This document shows, one piece after another, positions 1-8,658 of a stretch of 64,000 bases of DNA (the stretch's first letter is position 1; the number at the start of each line of letters is the position of its first letter). Where the stretch lies: the NCBI RefSeq assembly GCF_022809115.1, contig NZ_JALGBH010000001.1:124001-188000 (forward strand), read 5' to 3'. Position numbers and translations under genes: made by a program. The notes beneath the pieces were generated by a model, which saw only the letters and a program-made list of their open reading frames with translations, was not told the DNA's origin and did not search any database. Source of the DNA: Pedobacter montanisoli. Its GTDB lineage: Bacteria; Bacteroidota; Bacteroidia; Sphingobacteriales; Sphingobacteriaceae.

Positions 1-111
1 ACCATCATCAATACCGGCCTGCTTCTCGGCATCATATTTATCTTTACTGCATCCTGTAATTAATCCGGCAACTACAAAAAACACCAATAATAGTTTGGCT
101 TGAAACTTCAT
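1..111 (-). CDS. Lipoprotein, N-terminal fragment (cut by window edge)
   Basis: An ATG at 109-111 opens a minus-strand frame with no stop before base 1, giving 37 residues. It starts with a positively charged end and a hydrophobic stretch that ends in the lipobox LITGC (Cys21), followed by a charged stretch. This is a lipoprotein signal peptide, so the product should be lipidated and exported. The mature start, with its KYDAEKQAGIDD segment, resembles FKBP-type prolyl isomerase lipoproteins of Bacteroidota, but that is only a weak inference because the domain lies outside the window. Confidence 0.75.
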   Translation of the reverse strand, partial: MKFQAKLLLVFFVVAGLITGCSKDKYDAEKQAGIDDG

Positions 112-171
112 GCAGCAAAAATAATCTTTTAGAATGGTTACTACAATTTTTAACCAATTTTAACAAATGAA

Positions 172-295
172 AAAGAGGCTGTTCAAAAAATTAAAAGTCA
201 TTCGGTATCCGATATGGAATCTTTTCAGGCAAATGACCTTTTTAAAGGTCCTAAAATAAATTCGGGATGACGAAGAAATTTTAAACAGCCTCTTT
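172..295. repeat. Nested inverted-repeat element downstream of fadE
   Basis: Outer arms at 172-188 and 279-295 match as AAAGAGGCTGTT plus an A/T tail, with one mismatch. Inside lie GTCATTC-like and TCGGGATGAC-like words in opposite orientation. Read on the minus strand it sits just after the fadE stop and ends in a T-rich arm, so it may also act as a terminator. A similar architecture is found at 58285-58417 and, more loosely, at 28745-28930, which suggests a dispersed non-coding repeat family. Confidence 0.6.
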
Positions 296-309
296 GTAGG
301 AGGATATTG

Positions 310-2103
310 TTAGAAGCAATATTTATTCGCTTCTATAATCTGTTTTGCCACATTCTGACGGGCTTCTTTAACATTAAAGGGTTCAACTTTGGTAAATCTA
401 CGTAAACCTACCAACATCATACGCAATTCATCACCTTCAGCAAAAGCCCATAATGCCTCCTTACCGGCCTTTGCAACTCCATCAACAGCTTCTACCAGAT
501 AAATGCGCATTAAATCCAGCTGGCCTTTACAAGCTTCTTCGCCTTTTAGGCTTACCAATTTTTCTGTCCTTAATATTGTCGATTCCAATACATATACATA
601 ACCTGCCATATCTGCAATATTCATCAAGATTTCCTGTTCTTTGCTCAGGCTCATCATTAATTTCTGCACAGCAGCCCCTGCAACCATCAAAGTAGCTTTC
701 TTAAGATTAGCCAGTACTTTTTTCTCAGTTGCAAATAAAGTATCATCTTCTTCGCCAAATTCAGGAATAGCCATCAGCTCGTTTGCTACTGCTGTGGCCG
801 GAGTCATCAGATCTAACTCGCCTTTCATGGCTCTTTTCAGCATCATATCAACGGTTAATAAACGATTGATCTCGTTGGTACCTTCAAAAATTCTGTTGAT
901 ACGGGCATCACGATAAGCTCTGTCCATAGGTGCATCTGCACTAAAACCCATACCGCCGTAAATCTGCACACCTTCATCTACCACATAATCTAAAGCCTCA
1001 GAACCCCAAACTTTCAGGATAGCACATTCTACGGCAAATTGTTCCACCGATTTTAGTTTTGCTTTAGAAGGCTCCATACCCCCTGCCACCAGCGCATCGT
1101 AGGTATCATCAATATTTTGTCCGGCACGATAATTAGCTGCGTCAACAGCATATACCTTAGAAGCCATTTCAGCTAATTTATAGCGGATGGCGCCATACTT
1201 AGAAATCTGACGGCCAAATTGCAGACGTTCATTTGCATAATTTACAGCTGTGCTTATGGTTTGTTTTGATGCACCTATAGCAGCAGCCGATAATTTGATA
1301 CGTCCAATGTTAAGAATATTTACCGCGATTTTAAAACCGTTCTGTCTTTCAGAAAGCATATTTTCTACCGGAACAGGGCAATCGTTAAAAAAGATTTGTC
1401 TGGTAGAAGAACCTTTGATACCCATTTTATGTTCTTCAGGGTTCATGGTTATTCCACCAAAATCACGTTCAACAATGAATGCAGTTAAGTTCTCATCTTC
1501 ATCAATTTTAGCAAATACAATGAAGATATCAGCAAAACCTCCATTAGTGATCCACATTTTCTGCCCATTAATGATGTAATGTTTACCATCTTCGCTTAAT
1601 TTCGCTTTGGTCTTACCCGAATTTGCATCAGAACCCGAATTCGGTTCAGTTAAACAATAAGCCGCTTTCCACTCACCCGTTCCTAACTTAGGAATATATT
1701 TTGCCTTTTGCTCTTCATTACCATAATACAAAATAGGCAGTGTACCAATACCTGTATGGGCAGATAAAGCTACCGCAAAAGAATGTCCCGCTCCCACAAC
1801 ATCTGCCACTAACATAGAAGTGTTAAAATTCTTACCAAAACCTCCATATTCTTCGGGAACAGATACACCTAAAATCCCTAATTCGCCTGCTTTTGTTAAC
1901 AAATTAGGCATAAATTCAGGGTCTTCTTGCTTATCGATTTTTTCAAGATTAGGAAAAACTTCTGCTGCTAAAAAATCACGGCAGGTTTGGGCAATCATTT
2001 GCTGTTCTTCGTCAAATTCTTCTGGAATAAATATATCCTGATAAGATGTTTCTTTGATTAAGAATTCTCCGCCTTTGATTATCTTTTTATCTGTATTTTC
2101 CAT
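310..2103 (-). CDS. fadE: Acyl-CoA dehydrogenase (FadE type, 597 aa)
   Basis: FAD-dependent acyl-CoA dehydrogenase, the first oxidation step of fatty acid beta-oxidation. The N-terminal helical domain (about 30-150), the beta domain with the FAD/substrate signature CLTEPNSGSDA, and the C-terminal helical domain are all present. RIFEGTNEINR carries the expected catalytic Glu (about residue 407). An extra C-terminal region of about 170 residues gives the length typical of the VLCAD-like/FadE group rather than the 380-residue short forms. It is the last gene of the marR-fadN-fadA-fadE operon, about 100 bp after fadA. Chain-length preference cannot be read from sequence. Confidence 0.93.
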   Translation of the reverse strand: MENTDKKIIKGGEFLIKETSYQDIFIPEEFDEEQQMIAQTCRDFLAAEVFPNLEKIDKQEDPEFMPNLLTKAGELGILGVSVPEEYGGFGKNFNTSMLVADVVGAGHSFAVALSAHTGIGTLPILYYGNEEQKAKYIPKLGTGEWKAAYCLTEPNSGSDANSGKTKAKLSEDGKHYIINGQKMWITNGGFADIFIVFAKIDEDENLTAFIVERDFGGITMNPEEHKMGIKGSSTRQIFFNDCPVPVENMLSERQNGFKIAVNILNIGRIKLSAAAIGASKQTISTAVNYANERLQFGRQISKYGAIRYKLAEMASKVYAVDAANYRAGQNIDDTYDALVAGGMEPSKAKLKSVEQFAVECAILKVWGSEALDYVVDEGVQIYGGMGFSADAPMDRAYRDARINRIFEGTNEINRLLTVDMMLKRAMKGELDLMTPATAVANELMAIPEFGEEDDTLFATEKKVLANLKKATLMVAGAAVQKLMMSLSKEQEILMNIADMAGYVYVLESTILRTEKLVSLKGEEACKGQLDLMRIYLVEAVDGVAKAGKEALWAFAEGDELRMMLVGLRRFTKVEPFNVKEARQNVAKQIIEANKYCF

Positions 2104-2201
2104 TTTTGTTTTAGATTAAGGATGAAGGAACAAGGATAAATGACAATGTTCCCTAGGTTAAATTTTATTCTCTATAGCTTAAGCAATACTCTTTTATTAT
2201 G

Positions 2202-3380
2202 TTAAAGCAATTCAAAAATACCGGCAGCTCCCTGCCCTGTACCTACGCACATAGTAACCATACCATATTTTTGTTTTCTTGCTTTAAGTTCGTTCAAGAT
2301 TTGTACGGTTAATTTTGCTCCTGTACAACCAAGCGGGTGTCCTAATGCAATTGCACCTCCATTTACATTCAGCTTATCTGTATTTAGATTTAAGTTTCTG
2401 ATAATAGCCAAAGATTGCGATGCAAAAGCTTCATTGAGTTCTATCAAATCAATATCGTCTTGTTTTAAACCAGCTTGCTTTAAAGCTTTCGGAATAGCCT
2501 CTATAGGTCCTATGCCCATAATACGTGGAGGAACTCCGGCAACTCCGTAACTTACTAATCTTGCAATAGGCTCTACGCCTAATTCTTTCAGTTTTTTTTC
2601 TGAAACCACAATTACAAAAGCAGCGCCATCTGATGTTTGCGAAGAGTTACCTGCCGTAATACATCCACCAGCAGCAAAAACAGGTTTCAGTTTTGCTAAC
2701 TTTTCAATGGTGGTATCTGCTCTTGGCCCTTCATCAGTATCTACTACATATGAACGGGTTTTCTTTTTCAGGTTTTCATCCAGGTAAGTTTCGTTCACCG
2801 TTATTGGAGCAACCCCCGATTTTAAATGCCCATTTTTTATTGCATTGATAGCTTTTTGATGTGAATTGAAAGAAAAGATATCCTGATCTTCACGACTTAC
2901 ATTAAATTCTTTAGCCACTGCTTCTGCAGTTAAGCCCATTCCCCAATACCAATCGGGATGATTTTTAGCAACTACAGGATTAGGAACCAATTTCCAGCCG
3001 CCAAATGGCATACCACTCATCACTTCTACCCCTCCGGCAATGATACAATCGGCCATACCTGCTTTTATTTTTGCTACTGCCGTAGCAATGGTTTCCAAAC
3101 CTGAAGCACAATACCTATTCATCGTTACACCTGGCACTTTATCGGTATCTAAAGACATCAGACTGATCATACGGGCTACATTTAGTCCTTGTTCAGCCTC
3201 CGGGGTTGCATTACCCACAATAACATCATCAATTTCTTCTTTATTTAAATTAGGTACAGATGCAATCAGTTGTTTAATCACATCTGCTGCTAAATCGTCT
3301 GCTCTTGTAAAGCGGAACACACCTCTTGGTGCTTTTCCTACCGCTGATCTAAGACCTGCAATGATATATGCTTCTTGCAT
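2202..3380 (-). CDS. fadA: Acetyl-CoA acyltransferase (thiolase, 392 aa)
   Basis: Thiolase that cleaves 3-ketoacyl-CoA to acetyl-CoA and a shortened acyl-CoA. The acylation Cys is Cys91 (NRYCASGLE), the catalytic His is His348 (ALGHPLGCTGA), and the second catalytic Cys is Cys378 (CVGTGQGAAGIFE). Full length for the family. It lies between the fadN-type gene and fadE on the same strand, so degradation is its likely direction rather than biosynthesis. The starting ATG at 3380 is followed upstream by an iterated short repeat (3388-3419) instead of a tight operon junction. Confidence 0.93.
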   Translation of the reverse strand: MQEAYIIAGLRSAVGKAPRGVFRFTRADDLAADVIKQLIASVPNLNKEEIDDVIVGNATPEAEQGLNVARMISLMSLDTDKVPGVTMNRYCASGLETIATAVAKIKAGMADCIIAGGVEVMSGMPFGGWKLVPNPVVAKNHPDWYWGMGLTAEAVAKEFNVSREDQDIFSFNSHQKAINAIKNGHLKSGVAPITVNETYLDENLKKKTRSYVVDTDEGPRADTTIEKLAKLKPVFAAGGCITAGNSSQTSDGAAFVIVVSEKKLKELGVEPIARLVSYGVAGVPPRIMGIGPIEAIPKALKQAGLKQDDIDLIELNEAFASQSLAIIRNLNLNTDKLNVNGGAIALGHPLGCTGAKLTVQILNELKARKQKYGMVTMCVGTGQGAAGIFELL

Positions 3381-3387
3381 TGTTTTT

Positions 3388-3419
3388 TGATTTGAGATTT
3401 GAGATTTGAGATTTGAGGA
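3388..3419. repeat. Iterated 7-mer repeat, left flank of four-helix-bundle gene
   Basis: Four and a half tandem copies of ATTTGAG lie immediately upstream of fadA. The opposite flank of the neighbouring gene (3855-3879) carries the complementary words CTCAAATCT and CTCATATCTC, so the gene at 3457-3822 is bracketed by degenerate inverted repeats. Confidence 0.6.
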
Positions 3420-3456
3420 TTAGCCTTAAATCTAAATACCAAATCTTGTTAACTGT

Positions 3457-3822
3457 TTATTTACTAATCTTATTTTTAAGTCTTTGCTGTAGCCCATAGG
3501 TCATTTTTTGTAATTCGTCTATCTGAGCCAGCAAAGAATTGAGTTCTTCTTCTTTAATCAGAATCAATCTGTTAGCTATTACCAATTGAGTTTGCAATTC
3601 AAAACATGAGCCATTTGCTATTCCCAAAAAATTACAGAACTCTTTCTCTGAATTTCGTCCTGCACCTTCTGCAATATTTGATGAGATAGATACAACTGCT
3701 CTGCGAGATTGATTAATTAATCCAAAACGTTCATCTAAGGGATAGTTGGCTGTAACTTTGTAAACTTCAACTGCCAAATCAACAGCTTTGTTCCAAATTT
3801 TTAATTCTTTTAAATTATGCAT
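3457..3822 (-). CDS. Four-helix-bundle protein (S23/IVP family, 121 aa)
   Basis: Small, almost entirely helical protein beginning MHNLKELKIWNKAVDLAVEV and containing the family hallmark SRRAVVSISSNIAEGAGR. It belongs to the four-helix-bundle family first described from 23S rRNA intervening sequences; these proteins are common as stray single genes in Bacteroidota and have no established activity. It interrupts the order fadN-fadA and is bracketed by short repeats at 3388-3419 and 3855-3879, which looks like an insertion into the operon (inference). Same strand as its neighbours, so it is probably co-transcribed. Confidence 0.85.
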   Translation of the reverse strand: MHNLKELKIWNKAVDLAVEVYKVTANYPLDERFGLINQSRRAVVSISSNIAEGAGRNSEKEFCNFLGIANGSCFELQTQLVIANRLILIKEEELNSLLAQIDELQKMTYGLQQRLKNKISK

Positions 3823-3854
3823 GCTTCAACTATCTTAAACCTCATTTTCAAACA

Positions 3855-3879
3855 TCTCAAATCTAATTTCTCATATCTC
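3855..3879. repeat. Degenerate CTCAAATCT repeat, right flank of four-helix-bundle gene
   Basis: The words CTCAAATCT and CTCATATCTC are the reverse complement of the ATTTGAG iterations at 3388-3419 and sit between the four-helix-bundle gene and the fadN-type gene. Confidence 0.45.
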
Positions 3880-3893
3880 CTACCTAACTACTC

Positions 3894-6305
3894 TTAATTT
3901 CTCAACGGCTTACCTTTTGTAATAATAGACTGGATACGCTCTAATGTTTTTCGCTCCGTACATAATTGCAGAAACGCTTCACGCTCCAGATCTAGTAAAT
4001 ATTGTTCAGACACTTCTGTAGGTGCAGATAAATCTCCGCCACACATTACGTAACCTAACTTTTCAGAGATTTTTTGATCATGTTCAGAAATGTAATTACC
4101 TGCATGCATACTGTTTGCGCCTGCATAAACAATACCTAAGCCATGATTGCCTAAAACCTTAATATCTTTTCTCTGAACTGGTTTTGTATAACCTGCGTCG
4201 GCCAATTCTATAGCTTTCGCTTTTGCATCGGCCAGTAAACGCGACCTGTTCATGGTAATGCCTGCTTTTTCTTTTTGTATGTAACCTAACTCTATAGCTT
4301 CTTGTGCTGATGTTGAAACTTTAGCTGTACCAATGGTCAAGAAGCGTTCTTTTAATGTATTTTGTGCTATCTGATCATCTTTCAGCTCATCTCCTGCTCT
4401 TAAAGCAAATTCTTTGGTACCACCGCCACCAGGTATTACACCTACGCCAAACTCTACCAGCCCCATGTAAGTTTCGGCACTCATCTGAACGTGATCGGCA
4501 TGTAAACTAAATTCACAACCACCGCCCAATGTTAAATTAAACGGGGCCACAACCACCGGAACGGCTGAATAACGAATGCGCATTGAGGTATTCTGGAACA
4601 TTCTGATCGCCATATTCAACTCATACCATTCCTGTTCTACGGCCATCATAAAAATCATTCCAACGTTTGCGCCTGCCGAGAAGTTTCCACCGTCATTACC
4701 AATTACCACTCCGCGGTATTCTTTTTCAGCCAGATCAATAGCTTTATTGATTGCTTGCAGTGTATCTCCCCCAATGGTATTCATCTTAGAATGAAATTCT
4801 ACATTTAAAATACCATCTCCTAGGTCGATAATAGATGCACCTGCATTTTTGTAAATGGTTTTGGTTGCTCTCAAATGATCCAGTATAATCAGATCTTCTG
4901 CTCCCGGAACATTTTTATAAGATTTAGAAGGAATATCATAATACTGACTTACTCCATTTTCTATTCGGTAAAAAGTAGTAAATCCTGCATCTAACATTTC
5001 ATGTACCCATGCCGCAGCTTCATGTCCATAGGCTTTCATGCCTTCTATCGCTTCCTTTACACCCACAGCATCCCAAACCTCAAAAGGCCCCAGTTCCCAG
5101 GCAAAACCTGCACGCATTGCATCATCTATACGGTACAATTCATCTGATATTTCTGGAATACGGTCTGATACATACTCAAACAAGCCAAAAAAAGAAGTTC
5201 TGAACAGTTCTCCGGCTTTGTCTTTAGCTGCCGCAAAAACCTTCATTCTGTCTGCGACTTTATCAATGGTTTTTGTCATTTCCAAAGTAGCAGATTTAAC
5301 CTTTTGCTGAGGTTTGTACTCTAATGTTTTCAGATCTAAAGCCAATATTTCGCTTTTACCTTCGGCATTTTTTATTTTTTTATAAAATCCCTGCTTGGTT
5401 TTATCGCCCAACCAGTTGTTTTCTGCCATTTTCTCAACATAAGTAGGCAGTTTAAACAGGTCATGTGCTTTATCTTCAGGGCAATTATCATACAGGCCTT
5501 TAGCCACTTTGATCATGGTATCAAGGCCTACCACATCAGAAGTACGGAAAGTTGCAGATTTAGGACGACCTAAGGCTGGTCCGGTATATTTATCCACTTC
5601 TTCAACGGTAAGATTTAGTTTTTCAACGGAATGAAGCAGGGCCATGATAGAATAAACGCCTACGCGGTTGGCAATAAATGCCGGAGTATCTTTACAAAGT
5701 ACAGTAGTTTTCCCCAGGAATTTATCTCCATATTCCATCAGAAAATCTACCACTTCTTTTTTGGTATCTTTTGTTGGGATGATTTCTAACAGACGCAGAT
5801 ATCTTGGTGGATTAAAAAAGTGCGTACCACAAAAATGTGCTTTGAAATCTTCTGAACGTCCTTCTTCCATCATATGAATAGGAATGCCCGAAGTGTTTGA
5901 AGTAATCAGTGTTCCGGGTCTACGGTATTTTTCTACCTGTTCGAAAACCGTTTTTTTAACCTCTAGATTTTCCACAACTACTTCTATCACCCAGTCGCAT
6001 TGTGCTATCTTAGACATATCTGTAGTAAAATTACCTGTAGTAATCTTATGAACTACTGATTTTGAATATACAGGTGAAGGATTGCTTTTCAAGGTATTTT
6101 GCAGTGCTGCATTCACAATCCTGTTCTTAACCACATCGCTTTCAAGTGTAAGCCCTTTTGCCTGCTCTTCAGGTAAAAGCTCTTTTGGCGCAATATCAAG
6201 CAGCAGAACTTCCACACCTATATTTGCAAAATGACAGGCAATACGCGAACCCATAATGCCTGAGCCCAGTACCGCTACCTTACTTATATTTCTGTTCATA
6301 ACCAT
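3894..6305 (-). CDS. fadN: 3-hydroxyacyl-CoA dehydrogenase / enoyl-CoA hydratase fusion (FadN type, 803 aa)
   Basis: Bifunctional beta-oxidation enzyme: hydration of enoyl-CoA and NAD-dependent oxidation of 3-hydroxyacyl-CoA. The dehydrogenase half comes first, with the Rossmann motif GSGIMG at residues 14-19 and the HFFNPPRYLRLLEIIP region; a second dehydrogenase C-terminal-like stretch follows, and the crotonase half (from about 490) carries the oxyanion region NDGGNFSAGANV and GGGCEF. This order matches Bacillus FadN and is the reverse of E. coli FadB. The ORF overlaps the marR end by 26 bp, a sign of translational coupling; Met3 is an alternative start. First enzyme gene of the operon. 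Confidence 0.92.
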   Translation of the reverse strand: MVMNRNISKVAVLGSGIMGSRIACHFANIGVEVLLLDIAPKELLPEEQAKGLTLESDVVKNRIVNAALQNTLKSNPSPVYSKSVVHKITTGNFTTDMSKIAQCDWVIEVVVENLEVKKTVFEQVEKYRRPGTLITSNTSGIPIHMMEEGRSEDFKAHFCGTHFFNPPRYLRLLEIIPTKDTKKEVVDFLMEYGDKFLGKTTVLCKDTPAFIANRVGVYSIMALLHSVEKLNLTVEEVDKYTGPALGRPKSATFRTSDVVGLDTMIKVAKGLYDNCPEDKAHDLFKLPTYVEKMAENNWLGDKTKQGFYKKIKNAEGKSEILALDLKTLEYKPQQKVKSATLEMTKTIDKVADRMKVFAAAKDKAGELFRTSFFGLFEYVSDRIPEISDELYRIDDAMRAGFAWELGPFEVWDAVGVKEAIEGMKAYGHEAAAWVHEMLDAGFTTFYRIENGVSQYYDIPSKSYKNVPGAEDLIILDHLRATKTIYKNAGASIIDLGDGILNVEFHSKMNTIGGDTLQAINKAIDLAEKEYRGVVIGNDGGNFSAGANVGMIFMMAVEQEWYELNMAIRMFQNTSMRIRYSAVPVVVAPFNLTLGGGCEFSLHADHVQMSAETYMGLVEFGVGVIPGGGGTKEFALRAGDELKDDQIAQNTLKERFLTIGTAKVSTSAQEAIELGYIQKEKAGITMNRSRLLADAKAKAIELADAGYTKPVQRKDIKVLGNHGLGIVYAGANSMHAGNYISEHDQKISEKLGYVMCGGDLSAPTEVSEQYLLDLEREAFLQLCTERKTLERIQSIITKGKPLRN

Positions 6306-6738
6306 CTTTTAATGCCGAATAATGTAATGTTAGCTTATTAACTTTTTCTAAAGTTGCTATTAACTGTTCTTTTTCTTTTATCGACAGCTTATCGTTGAGA
6401 TACTCATTAAATGAAACAACCACGTCGCGGGCCAGTTTTCGCTTTTCCACTCCAAAAGGGGTTAAAAAAATCTTAACCGAACGTTTATCTTCAACATCTG
6501 TTTCTCTGTAAATAAGGCCCATTTGCTCCATACTGTTTAACATCCGAGATAAAGATGTAGATTTAACTCCCAGTAAGGCTGCTAAAGCTGATACTTTAGT
6601 GCCGGTTGCTTCAATATTAATAAGCACATAACCTATAGCTTGCGTAATACCAAACCCCGACGCTATCTGGTTGTAGGTGTTTGAAATATTTTGCCAAACT
6701 ATCTTTAAAAAATAATCTACTGTTTCTTTCTGCTTCAT
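6280..6738 (-). CDS. MarR-family transcriptional regulator of the fad operon
   Basis: 152-residue winged-helix repressor. The recognition region GVKSTSLSRMLNSMEQMGLIYRETDVEDKRSVKIFLT shows helix-turn-helix followed by the wing with the DKRS motif typical of MarR proteins. It is the first gene of the transcript that continues into fadN, fadA and fadE, and an inverted repeat lies 9 bp upstream of its ATG. This points to an autoregulated repressor of fatty acid degradation, probably released by an acyl-CoA (inference from family habits; the ligand is not visible). Confidence 0.9.
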   Translation of the reverse strand: MKQKETVDYFLKIVWQNISNTYNQIASGFGITQAIGYVLINIEATGTKVSALAALLGVKSTSLSRMLNSMEQMGLIYRETDVEDKRSVKIFLTPFGVEKRKLARDVVVSFNEYLNDKLSIKEKEQLIATLEKVNKLTLHYSALKDGYEQKYK

Positions 6739-6746
6739 AAAATTTA

Positions 6747-6760
6747 TTATGCTTGCATAA
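6747..6760. promoter_or_regulatory. Inverted repeat TTATGC-N2-GCATAA, probable MarR operator
   Basis: A perfect 6-bp dyad with a 2-bp spacer lies directly downstream of the -7 element at 6761-6768 and 9 bp before the marR start codon. A repressor bound here would cover the expected transcription start. Size and symmetry fit a MarR site. Confidence 0.65.
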
Positions 6761-6793
6761 CAAATTTATGTAAAAATTTTATTTATATCAAAA
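6761..6793 (-). promoter_or_regulatory. Promoter of the marR-fad operon
   Basis: On the minus strand TTTTG (6789-6793) is followed after exactly 20 nt by TAAATTTG (6761-6768). This fits the Bacteroidota sigma-70 consensus TTTG / TAnnTTTG. The start point would fall inside the dyad at 6747-6760. Confidence 0.65.
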
Positions 6794-6898
6794 GATTAAA
6801 ATTATTTTTTTGTGGTTTTTCTCTATTTAATCTCTGATTTACATCATGAACTGTAAACTTTGTTATTTTTTTATTTTATGATTACAAAAAAGCAATTG

Positions 6899-6906
6899 TA
6901 GATTTG
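6899..6906 (+). promoter_or_regulatory. -7 element upstream of the MFS gene
   Basis: TAGATTTG matches TAnnTTTG and lies 16 bp before the start codon at 6923. No good -33 element was found at the right distance, so the call rests on the -7 word alone. Confidence 0.4.
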
Positions 6907-6922
6907 TGCTTTACTTTGGAAA

Positions 6923-8131
6923 ATGGAAAAAACCACAACATCAACACAGGACCTTAGCTCTACCGTATATCCTATTTTATTTGCATTAAGCTTTTCTCAT
7001 TTATTAAATGATACCATACAATCGTTGATACCTGCCATTTACCCGATTGTAAAAACCAGTTACCACCTGAGTTTCTCTCAGATTGGATTAATTACTTTAA
7101 CTTTTCAATTGGCAGCTTCGCTGTTTCAACCTTTTGTAGGTTTATATACAGACAAAAAGCCGCAGCCTTATTCTTTGGCTGTAGGAATGGCTTTTACGCT
7201 TACCGGACTGATTACCTTATCTTTTGCGAATAATTTTTACCTGATCTTACTTTCTGTAGCGCTGATCGGAACAGGTTCTTCGGTTTTTCATCCCGAAGCA
7301 TCAAGAATGGCACATGCAGCCTCGGGCGGAAAAAGAGGGCTAGCGCAATCTGTTTTCCAATTAGGTGGAAATGCCGGAAGTTCATTAGGCCCATTACTTG
7401 CCGCATGGATCATTGCACCTAAAGGACAACATAGTATTATCTGGTTTTCTGCAATTGCCTTAATTGCCATTGTGGTATTAAGATATGTTGGCAACTGGTA
7501 TAAGAATTATGTATTAGCACATCATCTTTCAAAAAAAGGAAGATTAAACTCCTCTGAGCATCATCTTCCTAAATCTAAAGTGATCATGGCTGTATCTATC
7601 TTGCTGATCCTGATTTTTTCCAAGTATTTTTACATGGCCAGTCTTACGAGTTATTTTACTTTTTACCTGATAGATAAATTTCAGGTATCGGTTCAAACCT
7701 CACAGATTTATCTATTTGTATTCTTATTTTCAATCGCTGCCGGAACTTTATTAGGCGGCCCTATTGGTGACCGCATCGGAAGAAAGTACGTAATCTGGTT
7801 CTCCATATTAGGCGCTGCGCCTTTTGCACTTTTATTACCGCATGCCAACTTATTCTGGACAGGTATTTTAATTGTACCTATAGGAATGATCCTGGCTTCG
7901 GCTTTTTCAGCAATTCTGGTTTATGCCCAAGAACTTATCCCGGGCAAAGTAGGGTTAGTGGCAGGTCTGTTTTTTGGTTTTGCCTTTGGCATGGGTGGCT
8001 TAGGCTCTGCCTTAATTGGTAACCTGATTGATAAAACCAGCATAAGCCATGTATTTTCTATCTGTGCTTACCTGCCTTTAATCGGATTATTAACTGCTTT
8101 TTTACCTAACATTAGAACTCATAAAAAGTAA
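6923..8131 (+). CDS. fsr: MFS exporter, fosmidomycin-resistance (Fsr) type
   Basis: 402-residue major facilitator with about 12 hydrophobic segments. The stretch FHPEASRMAHAASGGKRGLAQSVFQLGGNAGSSLGPLLAA region is close to the E. coli Fsr signature (HPE, GLAQS, GGN.GSSLGP), and a loop-8/9 motif GDRIGRKY is present. Fsr exports fosmidomycin when overproduced, but the natural substrate in this organism is unknown. It is transcribed away from the marR-fad operon and meets the acetyltransferase gene tail to tail with no spacer (stops abut at 8131/8132). Confidence 0.82.
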   Translation: MEKTTTSTQDLSSTVYPILFALSFSHLLNDTIQSLIPAIYPIVKTSYHLSFSQIGLITLTFQLAASLFQPFVGLYTDKKPQPYSLAVGMAFTLTGLITLSFANNFYLILLSVALIGTGSSVFHPEASRMAHAASGGKRGLAQSVFQLGGNAGSSLGPLLAAWIIAPKGQHSIIWFSAIALIAIVVLRYVGNWYKNYVLAHHLSKKGRLNSSEHHLPKSKVIMAVSILLILIFSKYFYMASLTSYFTFYLIDKFQVSVQTSQIYLFVFLFSIAAGTLLGGPIGDRIGRKYVIWFSILGAAPFALLLPHANLFWTGILIVPIGMILASAFSAILVYAQELIPGKVGLVAGLFFGFAFGMGGLGSALIGNLIDKTSISHVFSICAYLPLIGLLTAFLPNIRTHKK

Positions 8132-8413
8132 TTAAGCTAATACATCAGCATAATCTGGTGTTTTATCAAAAACTGATTTGGCATAAGGGCAAAGTGGTAT
8201 AATTTTAATATGCTGTTCTCTTGCATATTTTACGGCTGCTTCTACCAACTGCCTTCCCACTCCTTTGCCCGAAAAGTTTTCGTTTACTTCGGTGTGATCT
8301 ATAATCATTTTTTCAGGCCCAGCCCAGGTATAAGTCATTAATCCGGCTTCCTGATCGTTATCTACCGCTTTGAAAAAGCCTTTATGTTCTCTGTTAAATT
8401 GTTGTACTTCCAT
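8132..8413 (-). CDS. Small GNAT-fold N-acetyltransferase (YjdJ/COG2388 type, 93 aa)
   Basis: Short acetyltransferase-like protein. The acetyl-CoA binding loop is seen in NFSGKGVGRQLVEAAVKYAREQ, followed by IIPLCPYAKSVFDKTPDY, the C-terminal signature of the COG2388 family, whose members are only about 90-100 residues long. Substrate unknown. Monocistronic and convergent with fsr. Confidence 0.82.
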   Translation of the reverse strand: MEVQQFNREHKGFFKAVDNDQEAGLMTYTWAGPEKMIIDHTEVNENFSGKGVGRQLVEAAVKYAREQHIKIIPLCPYAKSVFDKTPDYADVLA

Positions 8414-8570
8414 GATTTTGTTTTTAGTTTAAACAAACTTATAACAGTATCGGCAGTAAATTGTTGATATACATCAAGAAATTACAATATGGTTATTTTG
8501 TGATGTTACATTTAGTCTTTTTCAGAGCTCGTGTTCGCTTCGTGAATTTTATGATATTATCGGTTTAAGC

Positions 8571-8605
8571 AAAAGAGGCAGATGCTTTTCAGCACCTGGC
8601 ACTCT
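8571..8605 (-). terminator. Hairpin downstream of TlpA/TPR gene
   Basis: On the minus strand AGGTGCT and AGCATCT pair around a GAAA tetraloop, with AGAG/CTCT extending the stem, ending in CTCTTTT. It lies about 55 nt after the stop at 8659. The stem is imperfect and the T tract short. Confidence 0.45.
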
Positions 8606-8658
8606 CTGCTTTATTAACAACCTATATTTATTATTTTCACAATTTTTCTCGAAGCTCT

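Noticed and set aside
3388-3419. CRISPR-like array
   Set aside because: The units are 7-bp tandem copies with no spacers, so it is simple-sequence repeat.
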